A stretch of 64,000 nt of DNA from Globodera rostochiensis (taxonomy: Eukaryota; Nematoda; Chromadorea; Rhabditida; Heteroderidae): the NCBI GenBank assembly GCA_018350325.1, contig JAEVLN010000048.1, positions 223,337 through 287,336 on the forward strand, in the 5' to 3' direction. The first letter of the stretch is position 1. Each line of letters starts with the position of its first letter. This document shows, piece after piece, positions 1 to 11,038 of this stretch. The translations under genes were made by a program, and so were the position numbers. Below the pieces are notes generated by a model. That model was not told where the DNA came from, ran no database searches, and saw nothing but the letters and a program-made list of their open reading frames with translations.

Positions 1-362
1 GAATTCTGCTTTACAGGGGGGGGGCGGCGGTCCCATAGGTGCCACCGGAAGATTTTTTGGAAATTTTAATGAATCTTGTTAAAGAAATTGAACAAAAATA
101 TGCTGGAAATAGTAAATAGAAAGAACCAAAAAGTCCAATGGGGCGCATCCTCCCATTCTTAAAAAACTTCAAAAAACATGGCCAGCAGATCGCCGTTCGC
201 TTTTTTTCGATGCGATTCCCATCCCTGATATAGCGATTTTACACTTGTATCAAATAATTTTGAAAAAGACGAATCGACAGCTTTTGCTTGATAAAAATCT
301 TAGGCCTAAGAGCCTAGGCTGAGGCTTAGGCCTAAGCCTAAGGAGCCTAAGCTGAGGCCTTC
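1..362. repeat. Repeat-derived leader of the window
   Basis: No coding exon is visible. Bases 20-45 carry a diverged copy of the short GC-rich palindrome (GGCGGYNCCXATAGGYGCCRCC type) that recurs at about 28190, 46615, 48675, 49350, 54530 and 56260, followed by the same AT-rich context (aaattttaatgaa, then a 'gttaagaaatt' word). Bases 300-360 are an iterated 'cctaagcctaagg' stretch. I read this as debris of dispersed repeats. Confidence 0.45.
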
Positions 363-860
363 GGATCATGAATCTGTTCCTCGTTTTCGATAATGTGACG
401 TGGACCAAGCCACGTATTGACGAAGTAAAGGATAAGTTCTTAAGGGTAATGGAACTAAGGAACCATTTTAATATTTCCTACCCCTCAGCTCAACAGTTGG
501 CTCTAATGTTGACATCAAAGCACAAAAATAATTATAAACAAATCCTGCGGGCACAAATGATAAATGCCTACATTCGAAGGATTGGTATGAAAGCAAAATT
601 CGTCAACGATTGGACTTTGTTTCTTTGAAACGCACAAGAGCCATTTCACTCGGGCAAAAAGGCAAATGACTATGTTCGGAACCTTATTCTTCACATTGCT
701 GGTTAAATACCAGATAAGAAAAACCCATTTATGCAAAATTCTCGAGATAACAAACGGGCGGAGGTCAACCAGCAGCATCTCATGTGAATTTGCAAACAAA
801 TACTGCAATATGCACTATATCTTTTTTTGTACTGTCGAAAATACCGGGCATGATTTAATA
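363..860 (+). mobile_element. Fragment of a FLYWCH/MULE-like transposon (inverted copy)
   Basis: Bases about 560-860 match, as the reverse complement, the left part of the element at 54630-55530: the stretch reading 'cactcgggcaaaaaggcaaa' at 650-668 pairs with 'gcctttttgcccgagtg' near 54915, and 'ctgtcgaaaataccgggcat' at 832-851 pairs with the segment near 54725. An open frame at 368-628 encodes 86 aa (MNLFLVFDNVTWTKPR...), followed by stops, so this copy is broken. The 368-628 frame reads like the degenerate end of an element-encoded or captured gene; I do not recognise it. Confidence 0.5.
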
Positions 861-1282
861 ATAAGACACTGTTACATTCCACAATTGCTGGCTGTGTTGT
901 AATGAATGAAGGGCTGAGATAGTTTAAGGCAAAATACGAATAAGTTCGTTCTACTTCGGGCAGTTCAAAGACCGGTTTAATGCATTTCCACCTTGGGACC
1001 TAGTTTTCCGTGCCTAACTAGTCGAGATGAAGCGATTGGTTGGGTATTTTGTTTGCACGCCCAAAAAGAAAGCAAAATTTATTCAGCACTATTTCAAAAA
1101 TGAATTGAGATCACGGCAAAGTATATTTAATGGACCGGCGGGTCACAATTCGGTCACCTGCTCATGTCGCATCTTCTCCGTGCGTTTTCTCTCTTCAGCA
1201 GAAATGCTGACGGAGTCCGTCGATATCATGACGGGATTCCACTTTGATCGTATTGGGACATCAAATTCTGAATAGGTCTCAC

Positions 1283-2863
1283 TCACCGCCGACGGCAAGA
1301 CTTTCCCCCATCGAACCTCCCTCCCTCTCTCGCTCCCTCCCTCTCTCGCTCCCTCCCTCTCCTCTCCCTCTCTCGCTCCCTCCCTCTCCTCTCCCTCTCT
1401 CGCTCCCTCCCTCTCTCGCTCCCTCCCTCTCTCGCTCCCTCTCTCTCCGCTCCCTCCCTCTCTCGCTCCCTCCCTCTCTCGCTCCCTCCCTCTCTCGCTC
1501 CCTCCCTCCCTCTCTCTCTCGCTCCCTCTCTCTCTCGCTCCCTCCCTCTCTCGCTCCCTCTTTCTCTCGCTCCCTCCCTCTCTCGCTCCCTCTCTCTCTC
1601 GCTCCCTCCCTCTCTCGCTCCCTCCCTCTCTCGCTCCCTCCCTCTCTCGCTCCCTCCCTCTCTCGCTCCCTCCCTCTCTCGCTCCCTCCCTCCCTCTCTC
1701 TCTCGCTCCCTCTCTCTCTCGCTCCCTCCCTCTCTCGCTCCCTCTCTCTCTCGCTCCCTCCCTCTCTCGCTCCCTCTCTCTCTCGCTCCCTCCCTCTCTC
1801 GCTCCCTCCCTCTCCTCTCCCTCTCTCGCTCCCTCCCTCTCCTCTCCCTCTCTCGCTCCCTCCCTCTCTCGCTCCCTCCCTCTCTCGCTCCCTCCCTCTC
1901 TCGCTCCCTCCCTCTCTCGCTCCCTCCCTCCCTCTCTCTCTCGCTCCCTCTCTCTCTCGCTTCCTCTCTCTCTCGCTCCCTCCCTCTCTCGTCTCTCTCT
2001 CTCTCGCTCCCTCCCTCTCTCGCTCCCTCCCTCCCTCTCTCTCTCTCTCTCTCGCTCCCTCCCTCTCTCGCTCCCTCCCTCTCTTGCTCCCTCCCTCTCT
2101 CGCTCCCTCCCTCTCTCGCTCCCTCCCTCTCTCGCTCCCTCCCTCTCTCGCTCCCTCCATCTCTCGCTCCCTCCCTCTCTCGCTCCCTCTCTCTCTCGCT
2201 CCCTCCCTCTCTCGCTCCCTCCCTCTCTCGCTCCCTCCCTCTCTCGCTCCCTCCCTCCCTCCCTCTTCGCTCCCTCCCTCTCTCGCTCCCTCTCTCTCTC
2301 GCTCCCTCCCTCTCTCGCTCCCTCTCTCTCTCGCTCCCTCCCTCTCTCGCTCCCTCTCTCTCTCTCTCTCGCTCCCTCCCTTCCTCACTTCTTTCCATCG
2401 GATCCTCCCGTTTCAACGCCATCCCAATTCCCTTCGACTCTGTTCCTCTCTTTTCGTCTTCAGCACTTCCAGGATGTCCAGCTTCTTGGGGGGCATCAGC
2501 CCTTCTCGGCATGTCGAATCTCGACAACTTTGTCATCTTTTTCTTTTCATTGATTCTTCCATGCCGATCATTTTCAACCCCTGCCAAAACTTCCCCGCTG
2601 TCCAATTGTCGTTTCCTTCGTATCTTCCCGTCCCCACCAATCCGTTGCTCCTCCAACGTCCTCCACATGCCCATGTCCATGCCGAACTCGGTGTTCCCCC
2701 TCTTCTCCACCCGAATTCTTCTGCTAGTCTTTCTCCGAACATCTCTCTTTCCTTCCCAATCTTTGATCCTTACGGGAATTTGTCGCCATCTTTCACTTCC
2801 ATCGCCTTTTTCGAATTCACTTGGAAACTCCTCTGACCAAACTTGGCTACCGTCGCTGCAAGG
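1283..2863 (-). CDS. Charged Arg/Glu/Ser/Gly-repeat reading frame, candidate terminal exon
   Basis: Reading minus from 2863, after a good acceptor (TTTTTAG), a frame stays open for 527 codons to a stop at 1283. The first roughly 165 codons lie in non-repetitive DNA and are polar and charged (for example EKGDGSERWRQIPVRI, then RKRQLDSGEVLAGVEN). The rest is translated CT-satellite giving REREREGARE-like repeats. The acceptor plus a long open unique part argue for a genuine 3' exon. Against it, any frame through a CT satellite on this strand is open, and no upstream exon or family was identified. If real, it would be a low-complexity RS/RE-type protein whose length varies with the satellite. 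Confidence 0.3.
   Translation of the reverse strand, partial: PCSDGSQVWSEEFPSEFEKGDGSERWRQIPVRIKDWEGKRDVRRKTSRRIRVEKRGNTEFGMDMGMWRTLEEQRIGGDGKIRRKRQLDSGEVLAGVENDRHGRINEKKKMTKLSRFDMPRRADAPQEAGHPGSAEDEKRGTESKGIGMALKREDPMERSEEGREREREREGAREGGSEREREREREGARERGSERGRERRGREGGSERGREREREGAREGGSEREREREREGARDGGSERGREREREGAREGGSERGREQEREGAREGGSERERERGREGAREGGSERERDERGREREREEARERGSEREREGGSERGREREREGAREGGSERGRERERERRGRERERERRGREREREGARERGSERGREREREGAREGGSEREREREREGGREREREGAREGGSERGREREREGAREGGSEREREREREGARERGSERGREREREGARERGREGAREGGSERGREREREGAEREGAREGGSERGRERERERRGRERERERRGREREREGAREGGRFDGGKSCRRR
1318..2388. repeat. CT-rich satellite, about 16-bp unit
   Basis: About 1.07 kb of pure polypyrimidine on the plus strand, made of gctccctccctctctc units with variants ending in ctctcctc or ctctctct. 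Copies are near-identical, suggesting recent expansion. All three frames on both strands stay open, which explains the long overlapping reading frames here. Confidence 0.95.
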
Positions 2864-3093
2864 CTAAAAACAATGTTTTTCATTTTTTGGCACCTTAAAT
2901 ACCATTTTGGTTGGAGTGATTATTTGAGGGAATGCTTTTTCTAATGAATGTTGCCATGCTTCTGGCACACTTTGAGGAGATAAGAGTGCATTCAGCGGAC
3001 TTTTACTGCTGGACCGAGTGGTGGAAACAACGGAATTGTGCTGAAATTTACGTTAAATTTTAATTACATAAATATTTATATTCATTTTATGGT

Positions 3094-3760
3094 TTAAAAA
3101 AGATTATTATTCCTTTTCCTTTCCGTTCCGTTCCCTTGAACTGTCACTTTTTCTTTTTCGGCAAGGAAATCCACTTGGCCCATTTTGAGTTGGCGCACAC
3201 ATAAAAGGGCATTCAATGAATAAAGAAGAAAGAGGAGAAGCGCGGAAATTGCTGCCTGCAGCAAGGAGCCGTTGGCGGAGTGTTCCTTGAAGAGTTTTGT
3301 GTAGAAACGGGCCAAACAAAAAGGCAAAAAGCAAAATTTGTTTTGCCTGAAAATATCCGATAAAAAGAACGACTGCGAAGGCCACACAAATGACCGCCTA
3401 AGGAAAGTTGGAAAGTGAGTGTTCACTTATTTTGAAATTGAAAAGTGCCATTGTTGCAGAGATGGTCACGTCAATTCTTAGCCAGCTTCTGGCCCTTGAT
3501 TGTGACTTGTAACGGACGTATGGCAGTGGATGATGGCGAAGAATGCGCTCCTGGGACCCGAAGAGGACGTAGAGGCCGAAAAGAGGCACCGCAAGTGAGG
3601 CAAGGAGCAGGACCCAATGGGGACCGATGTTGTAGAGGGAGACCACCTGCTGGGTCAGGAGGGGAGGATCGTCGGAGGTTGGGCAAACCGGACCAGGAAG
3701 AGCGAAGTCAGCAGTTGAAACAGCTTCATCGCGAACCGAAGGACCCGTTCTGGAAGGTCG
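3094..3760 (-). CDS. Small multi-pass membrane protein, three exons (5' end incomplete)
   Basis: Minus-strand exons at 3760-3518, 3397-3347 and 3285-3094 join in phase 0. Exon 1 holds a hydrophobic helix (WVLLLASLAVPLFGLYVLFG). Exon 2 encodes 17 residues of a second helix ending FIGYFQ. Exon 3 continues EHSANGSLLQ and a third helix (AAISALLLFLLYSLNALLC), then a Lys/Glu-rich tail. The intron 3346-3286 begins GC after ...TTTTCAG and ends TTCAAG, a GC-AG intron of 61 nt. Reading through it instead loses the helix-3 frame. An initiator Met is not assigned; exon 1 may be internal. The FQxxxxNG...helix layout is faintly like Frag1/DRAM proteins, but I would not name it on that. Confidence 0.5.
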
Positions 3761-3764
3761 CTGA

Positions 3765-6340
3765 ACGGAATTGATGTGAATTCATTCATCAAATTGTGCT
3801 AAAACGGACAGTCCACCAAATTAATCTTTTATTTCGCAATATTTATTCTGACTGAAAATTGTTGTGGTCGTCGGGATCGATTTATATAATAACTATGGGA
3901 GGGGATTTGCTGTTGTGTTGGCGAGGTACAATACCAGCGACAAAAGACAATGGAATGCTTGCTCCATATGAATGAGTGATTGAGGGGGAGGGAATGAGAG
4001 CCCACAATGACAAACCAACCAAATTTGCGCACCCAAACATCCCTCCCCCCCCCCCAACCCCCCCCCCCAATTCCCCTCTTTTTGAGTGCCCCCCCCCCTC
4101 CCCCTCCCCTCCCTCTCTTTCCTCTCTACTAATTCCCCTTTATTTCGCCCCCGGCAAAACAGGTTATGTTAAGCATTGTTCCCTATCCCTCTCTCAACTC
4201 ATTCCAAATCCCCAAATCCTTCACACGCACTCCCAAATCCCCACAAAAGGTATTTCGGGCAAAAATCCCAAAACCAGACAAATAATTAAAACAAAAAATG
4301 TCCTTTCCCGCGCCTTTCCCCAACGCTTATTATTACGCCATTGTCGCACACACAAAAATTGTGGACGTAATATATTATACGTAATATCCTTTTTTAGAGA
4401 TTGAACCACAATCAGGAAGGACTAGACGCACTTTCCAGTCCCTCGTCGGACCCTTAAAAATAGCGTCAGTTCGTTAAGCAATCGTTGTTAAGGAAATTTA
4501 AGCAAAAATTCAGAAAGACGTGATGAATTTATTTCAAAAATTCTTGTATCTATTCTTTTTTTGCGCGTATTTTTAATTAAAAAATATTAGAAAATTTATT
4601 TTAAAAATCTTATTAATGAGGGGATGCCTATTAGGGGGAAAACCAATAAATAGTGCTTGAACTCAAGCGGGTTCAAGCACAACACATAACATAAGACTCA
4701 CCAAAAAGGGAAACCACTAGGCCATCGACTTACTTGGGAGATATAAGTAAAAATGGTTAAAATTGTCGGTCGGAGATGCCATCATTAGGCGGTACTTTTT
4801 TCCCGGTTGGTCCCGGTCCCGGCGGGACTAAAAAACCGGGACCGGGACTTTTCATTTTTCAAAAATCCCGTCCCGACCGGGACCTAAAAAACCGGGAAAT
4901 CCCGTCCCGTCCCGGAACCAGTCCCGGTCAACCCTAGTTTCAACTGAAAATCTGCCCACTAATGCTTTGGATTGAATTGGCAGAACGCCAATTAGCTGGA
5001 GATTGAATTGAAGATGATTAAGGATGATGAAGTGGCCGAACAAAGGAAGAGGGGGGGGGAGGGGACATGGAGAAGTGAGAAGGACAAAAGGGAAAGAGAG
5101 AACGGAGGCAAACAGAAAAAGAAAGATTTGTGTAGACGAATGGCGTTAATGGACCCTTTTACGCATAAATTATTCTCCTTAAAAAAGCATTTAACCTTTC
5201 GGTTTCGGAAAAATGCATCATAACTCCCAGACTCCAAATCGTCCCGTGTAAAAAAGGACACTCAATACCGCCGTCCGTCCACTCCGCGGGTCCCCGCCCT
5301 CCGTCTCGCCTCACTGCTTGCTCCGTTATTGCTGCTGACTCAACATTAGTGCGATGGTTTCATAGTTGCTTCCGCGCACAATTTTTCTTGAGTTTCGTGC
5401 GTTAGGCTTAGAGTGGAGTCGATTGGTATTATGATTTGGGTGATTTGGAGTCCCTCTAGCGATCCCATTGTCCTCATTGTGAAGTCCTCTCTCTTCACTA
5501 TATCATTAGTAACAAACGCTAAATTTTGCTGTAAATCGCGGGAAGAGTTGTTGGCCAAAACACCGAGGAAAAGTGACGGGAAAGTCAAAGCGTCCGAAGC
5601 CTTATTGGCACGAAGGCATTTCCACTAATGTGACGCGAGGTTATTTATGCGGAATGTCCCGAGGGCTGAGCGGATTGTCGGGTTTTATGGGATAAATTTA
5701 GACTTCCCATCCGTCCGTTACTTTCCTTTCACTCTCATTACCTCCGCCATCGATCCACCCACTCCTCTTCCAACTGTGTTTATTTCCTTCCCATTTGCGT
5801 ATGGATGAATATCAATAATACAAATTCCGCCGATATCAATTCACTTTCACTTTTTCTTCGTGAATTTGTTGTCCAAGAGGCGGGAGGCGGGAGGCGGAAG
5901 AGAACAAACAGCAGCAGACGAATAAACCCTAATCAACCCGTCCCATTCTTCCCATGTACTTTGTCCCACCGCTTTGGCTGCTGTCATTCTCTTCCAGCAC
6001 TGTTGCGGGGAGACAACGACAACAGCAGCAGCATCTTCGAGCAGTTCATCGTCAGCTACTTCACTCCAAACTCCTCTCTTTTTCGTGCTCATCTCCCGGT
6101 TTTCCCGCAATTTTCAACAATTTCCACCCTCTGATTGGCACCTCTCATCCCCTCCCCCCTCATAGGCTAAACGTGGGGCGATAATCGCCGCGGGCGCTGT
6201 CAGTGTGGGGAAGAGAATTGGTGGCAATTTGGCGAGAGTGACGACGCGATAGAATGTTTGGTGCGAGGGCTGTGTCCCTTTGGTGGGAGTCGAAGTCACT
6301 TAAATTGGACACTGCTCCCTTTTCTCCGTCAGAAGTGACA
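3765..6340. other. Intergenic, no gene seen
   Basis: Contains C-rich runs (4040-4110), AT-rich spacer and the CCCGG repeat at 4720-4940. Frames at 5008-5261, 5346-5628 and 5805-6378 are open but overlap antisense frames of equal length and show no domain. The 3' part (5.7-6.3 kb) could hold the promoter and 5'UTR of the GPCR gene. Confidence 0.4.
4720..4938. repeat. Dispersed repeat with CCCGG-rich core, copy 1
   Basis: The left flank (aggccatcgacttacttggg ... gatgccatcatta) recurs nearly unchanged at 32090-32158. The core is an iterated 'cccggtcccg/cgggacc' block of inverted words. It ends 'caaccctag', the same terminus seen at 32236-32243 and at the right end of the TIR element at 47225. 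Confidence 0.75.
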
Positions 6341-6344
6341 GACA

Positions 6345-8536
6345 ATGAAACCGTCGTCCACCAACACAACCGTCGCATTAATGTTCAGCCAGCAGCAGCA
6401 TCCAGCTGCCGTTGCGGAAGCGGCTGAACACCAAACGGAGGAGGCTTTACAGAACTGCTTTGAGTCGGAGGGTTTCGTCAAGTTTCAGTTCACGGTCCGG
6501 ATAGTTAAGGCCTTCCCGGGTTTGCCTTTAACGTGTCGGCGGATCTTCTATCCGTCCCGTCTCCATTTGTTCCCTCTGATCAGTGATCAGCGTCCCCAAA
6601 CAGGTGGATGATCTTCTGCTGGCGGCTACCACGGCATCCACTCTCTTCAACGTTCTTGTCATCATTTGCGCCTTTCGCTTATTCAAACGTAGCGGTGATA
6701 CAATGTTAGTGTAGAGACCGGATTGTTCGGATAAAATCCGTTTAATTCAACTGAACAAACCGAAAAGTGCAGATAACCCACAAATTAACAAAAAATTCTG
6801 CTGGATTTCGGGCGGAAAAAGCCGGATATTCCGATTCTTTCCTTCAACCTGCTGATTGCGATCATTTAAGGCATGTGTTCATCATCAGTAAGGAGTGCGG
6901 TTGGTTGACGGTTACCCCACCCCCCCCCTTCAGACATGACCTTCGGGGACCTTCTTCTCACAGGTTCGCCAGCCGTTGTTTGATCTTTTTCCCGAATCTC
7001 CCGCAGTGTTTTGCCACCCGAACGAGTTTCTGATCCGCAAACACGAATTTCTTCGCCACGTCGGACTTTGTTCCATCATTCACGTTTTCGCAAATGCGTT
7101 CATAACTTTGCTTATTACTGTTTTTAGTTCTGCAATTGGATCGGTTTGGCTGTCTCCGGGCTGTCCCTGACCCTTTTGAATGTATCGATTTCCGATTTCC
7201 GATCAATTGTATTCACTGAACATGCCAATCCCAAAAGGTGGACAAACTGATCTACTTCCGATGGCCCCTCTCTTACGAAAGGACAATGTCCAAGCGAAGG
7301 GCCATTTGCTTGTGCGGAGGAGTCTGGGTCGTCTCTTTGGGGTTTAGAAGATTTTAAATTTAACTATCTTGGACAATGTTTGAAGGTTTGTGTCTTATGT
7401 GTGGGCCAAAAAAATTGTATTCGTGACGCCCATTTGTATGCTTCAGGTTTGGGGGGGAGGTTATTTTAAGACAATCAATCAGTTAAGATGGCGACTGACA
7501 ATTCCAAATACTTCTACGAAATATTCATGTGAGTTGCTGCTATCCATGCTTTGACCCCCCCCCCCCCCTCCCCCTCATCACCAATCCCCTCCAGGATTCT
7601 GTTTTGTGTGTTGCCGGTCTCTTCCTCCCTCGTGGTCAGCACGTACCTTTTCCAACTAACCCGTCAGAAGCTAAATGCTCCGGTGATCAGTCAGCAGCAA
7701 GTCGGAGTCGTGGACATGCCCACATTCAAGAATAAGGCAACTAATGCCTTCCACCTTTCTCTGATGTTCTTGTACAGCTCAAATCCCTCGTGTTCATCTT
7801 CGCCACCACCGTTTGGACTTCCTTCTCTCTGCTCCCCTACCGGATCTTCAACATTTGCCGCCTTCACCTCTTTGATTGGCCAAACATTGGGTGGGTGGGT
7901 CTTATTTCATTAAATTTCTGCCCTAAAGCTGTGACCAACGAGTTCTTATGAATTGGGTGGCCTGGGTGCTGCTATATCTTCTGACTCTGAACCCGGTCAG
8001 TTTCCTCACCCAATTTATGGCCCGATCATTTTCCACTATTGTTAGATCATAAACCCACTGATCACCGCGCTTATCTACGCCCCGTATCGGCTTCACCTGA
8101 AAAACTTGTTGCTAAACATTCCAGGAAATCGTCTCCAATACAGCAGCTACCGCACAGGCGAAATAACTGAACACAGGTGAGTTGCTCTTACATTGCCGAT
8201 CCTTCCTCCGTTGCTTGCAGTCAGACTTCTTCAAGCCGTCGTCGGAACAGAGAACGCGTCAACGACGTGTTGGTTCGACGGGGACAGCCTGAACTGAGTC
8301 GGGCCGGTGAGGAGGGCTCTTCCACGACCACCTCCTCCTCCTCACAGCATCCTTCGTCCATTCCACTGGCACAAATTGCCTATAACAGCAGGTACCTTTT
8401 GACATTGGCACTCTCCGAACAAATCCATGCGTATGAACAGAAACCCGTCGGCCGGCAAAGCGCCACCTTCCCCAAAATATTCTGCAAAATCTTCCACTTC
8501 GCCCAAGTCGGCCACCGCAATGTTTGTTTTCGTTGA
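6345..8536 (+). CDS. Rhodopsin-family G-protein-coupled receptor, 14 exons
   Basis: Exons 6345-6494, 6604-6704, 6871-6887, 6934-6963, 7007-7059, 7128-7181, 7238-7341, 7386-7446, 7488-7528, 7595-7736, 7778-7890, 7929-7995, 8046-8176 and 8221-8536 join with every phase matching, giving about 459 aa. TM1 is ASTLFNVLVIICAFRLF. TM2 reads HVFIINMTFGDLLLT. TM3 is CNWIGLAVSGLSLTLLNV, with DKL in the DRY position followed by IYFRWPLSYE. TM5 is ILFCVLPVSSSLVVSTYLF, TM6 is LVFIFATTVWTSFSLLPYRI, and TM7 ends LTLNPIINPLITALIY, an NPxxY-type variant, then a basic Ser-rich tail. Exon 3 is only 17 nt. The intron after 7736 has a GC donor (AATAAG/GCAACT). Ligand class is not assigned; the layout suits a nematode peptide or amine receptor. 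The exact 3' end is less certain because a GT donor also exists at 8394. Confidence 0.85.
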
Positions 8537-8702
8537 CGCGGAAACGGAAGAAGGCGAAAATGGCGGAAGGATGAAGAGCTGAGGGAGACAAACGAACAGA
8601 AGTTGAGAATGTGCAGCTTCAACATGTGTAATGAATGTCGAACACATTCCATTCAGCTAATCACAATACATAATTTGATTTCAAAAATTGGCTGTTTAAT
8701 GC

Positions 8703-8708
8703 AATAAA
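8703..8708 (+). terminator. AATAAA polyadenylation signal
   Basis: AATAAA followed by a T-run lies 167 bp past the GPCR stop codon, a plausible cleavage signal for that gene. Confidence 0.5.
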
Positions 8709-8719
8709 CTTTTTTTTTT

Positions 8720-10324
8720 ATGATAGCTAATCGCCCGTCCCACTCATCACTTTCCCATCATTAGTCCATTTTGACTCTTTTTCTGTTCATTAAACAAACA
8801 TCCAGTTTAACCTCCGCCTTCTGACCAATTCACAAATTTGCGCATTCATTGCCCCCCCCTCCCCCCTCTTCTGCCCCTTTCCCCGTGTCCGTCGGCTTAT
8901 TCAAAGGTTCTTTAGCCCTTTCCCCGCAGGAAAATTTCCCGCCGGCAATTCGTCGCTACCTTGATTTGTTTAATTGTGGCGGACAAAAATGCAAATGTAA
9001 ATTAATTGGCTGCCAAATTCCCCTCCCCCCCCCCGCCCGCCCTATAACCACCGAAAAAATGCTCGGATATTTGAAAGTCCAACCAATTCATCCATCCAAT
9101 TAGGCGGGGGACCAAGCTCAAGCGCCGTATTTAGTGCCTTCTCTGTTTAGATGGCTCTCCCCCCCCCCCTCATTTGCGATACATTAAACCCAAATCCGAA
9201 TTCGTCCACCCCCCCCCCCCCCACCATCTGCTGCTGTGCTCTTTCTTTTCTTCCCACTGAGAGAAACGGGGAAATGCCCTCAGGGCAAAGTGGAACGACG
9301 GAATGGACACGGACGAATATGTGGGGAGAGGACATTGTGAAATGGGAAGAAACAAAACACTCATTTTTATTGAGACCGAAGGAGGGGGAGGGGGGGGGGG
9401 GGGGGGCAGGTGATTAGAGGGGGGGGGGGGGGTGTGAAGTGCTCATCTCCCGAGATTTGGAGATTTCTCGAGGTGCATTCCTCTCATCCGAATAATTGTC
9501 TTACTTGTGCAATTTTCTTACCCTTCGAAAAACAGTGAAAGTGAACGTAAAACAAGGGGATAAAGTGGAGGGGGGGGGGGGGGTAATTGACGCGGAAAGG
9601 AACGCGTCTTTCACAGAGTTCGTGGCCATGCTCAGTGCTAGACATTGGCAGAGTTACGATGGGAATAAATTGTCAAAATATATAAATGCTTTTTGGATGA
9701 ATATTCCCCCCCCCCTTCCCGCCCATTCAACTTATTCATTTTAATTCCGTTGCCTCTTTCCTTTCTCTCCATCAGAGTGCGGTAATCCGATTCTGACTTA
9801 AAAATGGGTCTATTTTCTGGAATTTGGTGAATGGAAAGTGCGTTGGGGATAATCTCACTGGTGCAGCGGATGGTACGAAAGCTGATGGATTTGGACTGAC
9901 TTTGGTTGGTTTTTGTTTCGGTTGATTTGAATATAATCATAAAAGGCGCTTAGTTGGGCTAAATGCCTATAACTTAGTTTGGTCCAAAGGCCCATCTTCA
10001 CTTGTCTTAAACAATAACAACGGGCGGCAGCCCTTCCATTATTGCCCTTCCGTGTCTGTTGTCCTTCCACTACCCTTCGGCCCCCCCTTTTAAGCGATAA
10101 TCGCTTAATTATGCCTTTGGAGGACATCGCTCTTTTGGAAGACCCCCCCCCCACCCCCACCCCCCCCCCCCTATCTCTTCCCTTCTCGCGTTGTCCAAAT
10201 CTCATCAAACTATAAATCACGGGGGTGGAGGCACGCGATGGAGAGATTGGGTGAGGGGGAGGGCGGGATGAATGGAAAGGTTCGAAAGGGATTGAGATGG
10301 CAAGGGAGTTGCGGGTGCGAGGGG

Positions 10325-10367
<43 letters not shown>

Positions 10368-11030
10368 GGGATTGCGGGAAGGGCGGGGGATGGAAGTGTG
10401 AATTACGGGGTGAGAAGATTGCTTTGGGGATAAGGGCATATAACATAGATTAGAAGGACAGTAATAAAGACCGGGACTGATTCAAAAAAACAGAAGAAAA
10501 CCGACAGACACGAGAGTGCTGCGAGGAGGCGGTGGGGGAGTGGGGGGGGGGGAATAGCGGATAATGTCTTTAAAGAACCGTTGCTTACTTTTCGCTTTAG
10601 ATTTAAATCATTTTGACCGTTTGTATCATCTTGTTACGGACAATTCAAAATGGGAGTGCGCCGCAGACCGATTGAAGTCATTCCGCAGAAGTCCCCCCCG
10701 CTCCCCCCCCCCCCTCCCACCTCCTCGCCTCTTTCCACTACCGTACCCCGCACCAGCCAACCAATCTCCTCCCCTTCTCAACCCGTTACCCCCCCCCCTC
10801 CCCGCTACACTTCTCTCCCCCCCCCGCCCATTCCATCAAACCCCCAACTGTTGCCTCTCCCTTCTTTCGCTGCGTGTAAACGCCTTGCCGCTGCTGGAGT
10901 TCCCTGATTTTGACGTGTCCTACGCCGCGGCTGGGTTCAGCGCTCTTTTGCCAAATCTCTCATCCCCCCCCCATTAATTGCGTCAAGAAGCAGAACCAAA
11001 AGCCCAAGTCGCCTTCACCAAATTCTACGA
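8720..11030. other. Intergenic, homopolymer-rich, no gene supported
   Basis: Multiple long C or G runs (about 9020, 9170, 9215, 9390-9435, 9577, 9705, 10142-10172, 10319-10366) dominate. The open frames are proline or glycine runs from these tracts, with antisense partners of the same length. The 10.5-11.0 kb part could hold the 5' exon(s) of the ZIC gene, but none could be fixed. Confidence 0.5.
10319..10366 (+). repeat. Poly(G) tract
   Basis: An almost unbroken run of G of about 45 nt, one of the longest among many in the window. Such runs can form G-quadruplexes and are prone to length error in assemblies. Confidence 0.95.
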
Positions 11031-11038
11031 TTCATCCG

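Noticed and set aside
1244..2836. 530-codon plus-strand Ser/Leu/Pro frame
   Set aside because: Translation of the CT satellite; the same repeat is open in several frames. Only the minus frame extends far into unique, charged sequence after an acceptor.
6345..6611. Unspliced 88-codon frame at the GPCR start
   Set aside because: The frame beyond 6494 loses homology, while splicing 6494 to 6604 joins FVKFQFT to TM1 in phase.
8259..8652. Minus-strand frames opposite the GPCR 3' exon
   Set aside because: Shadows of the Ser-rich receptor tail and its UTR; no start context or domain.
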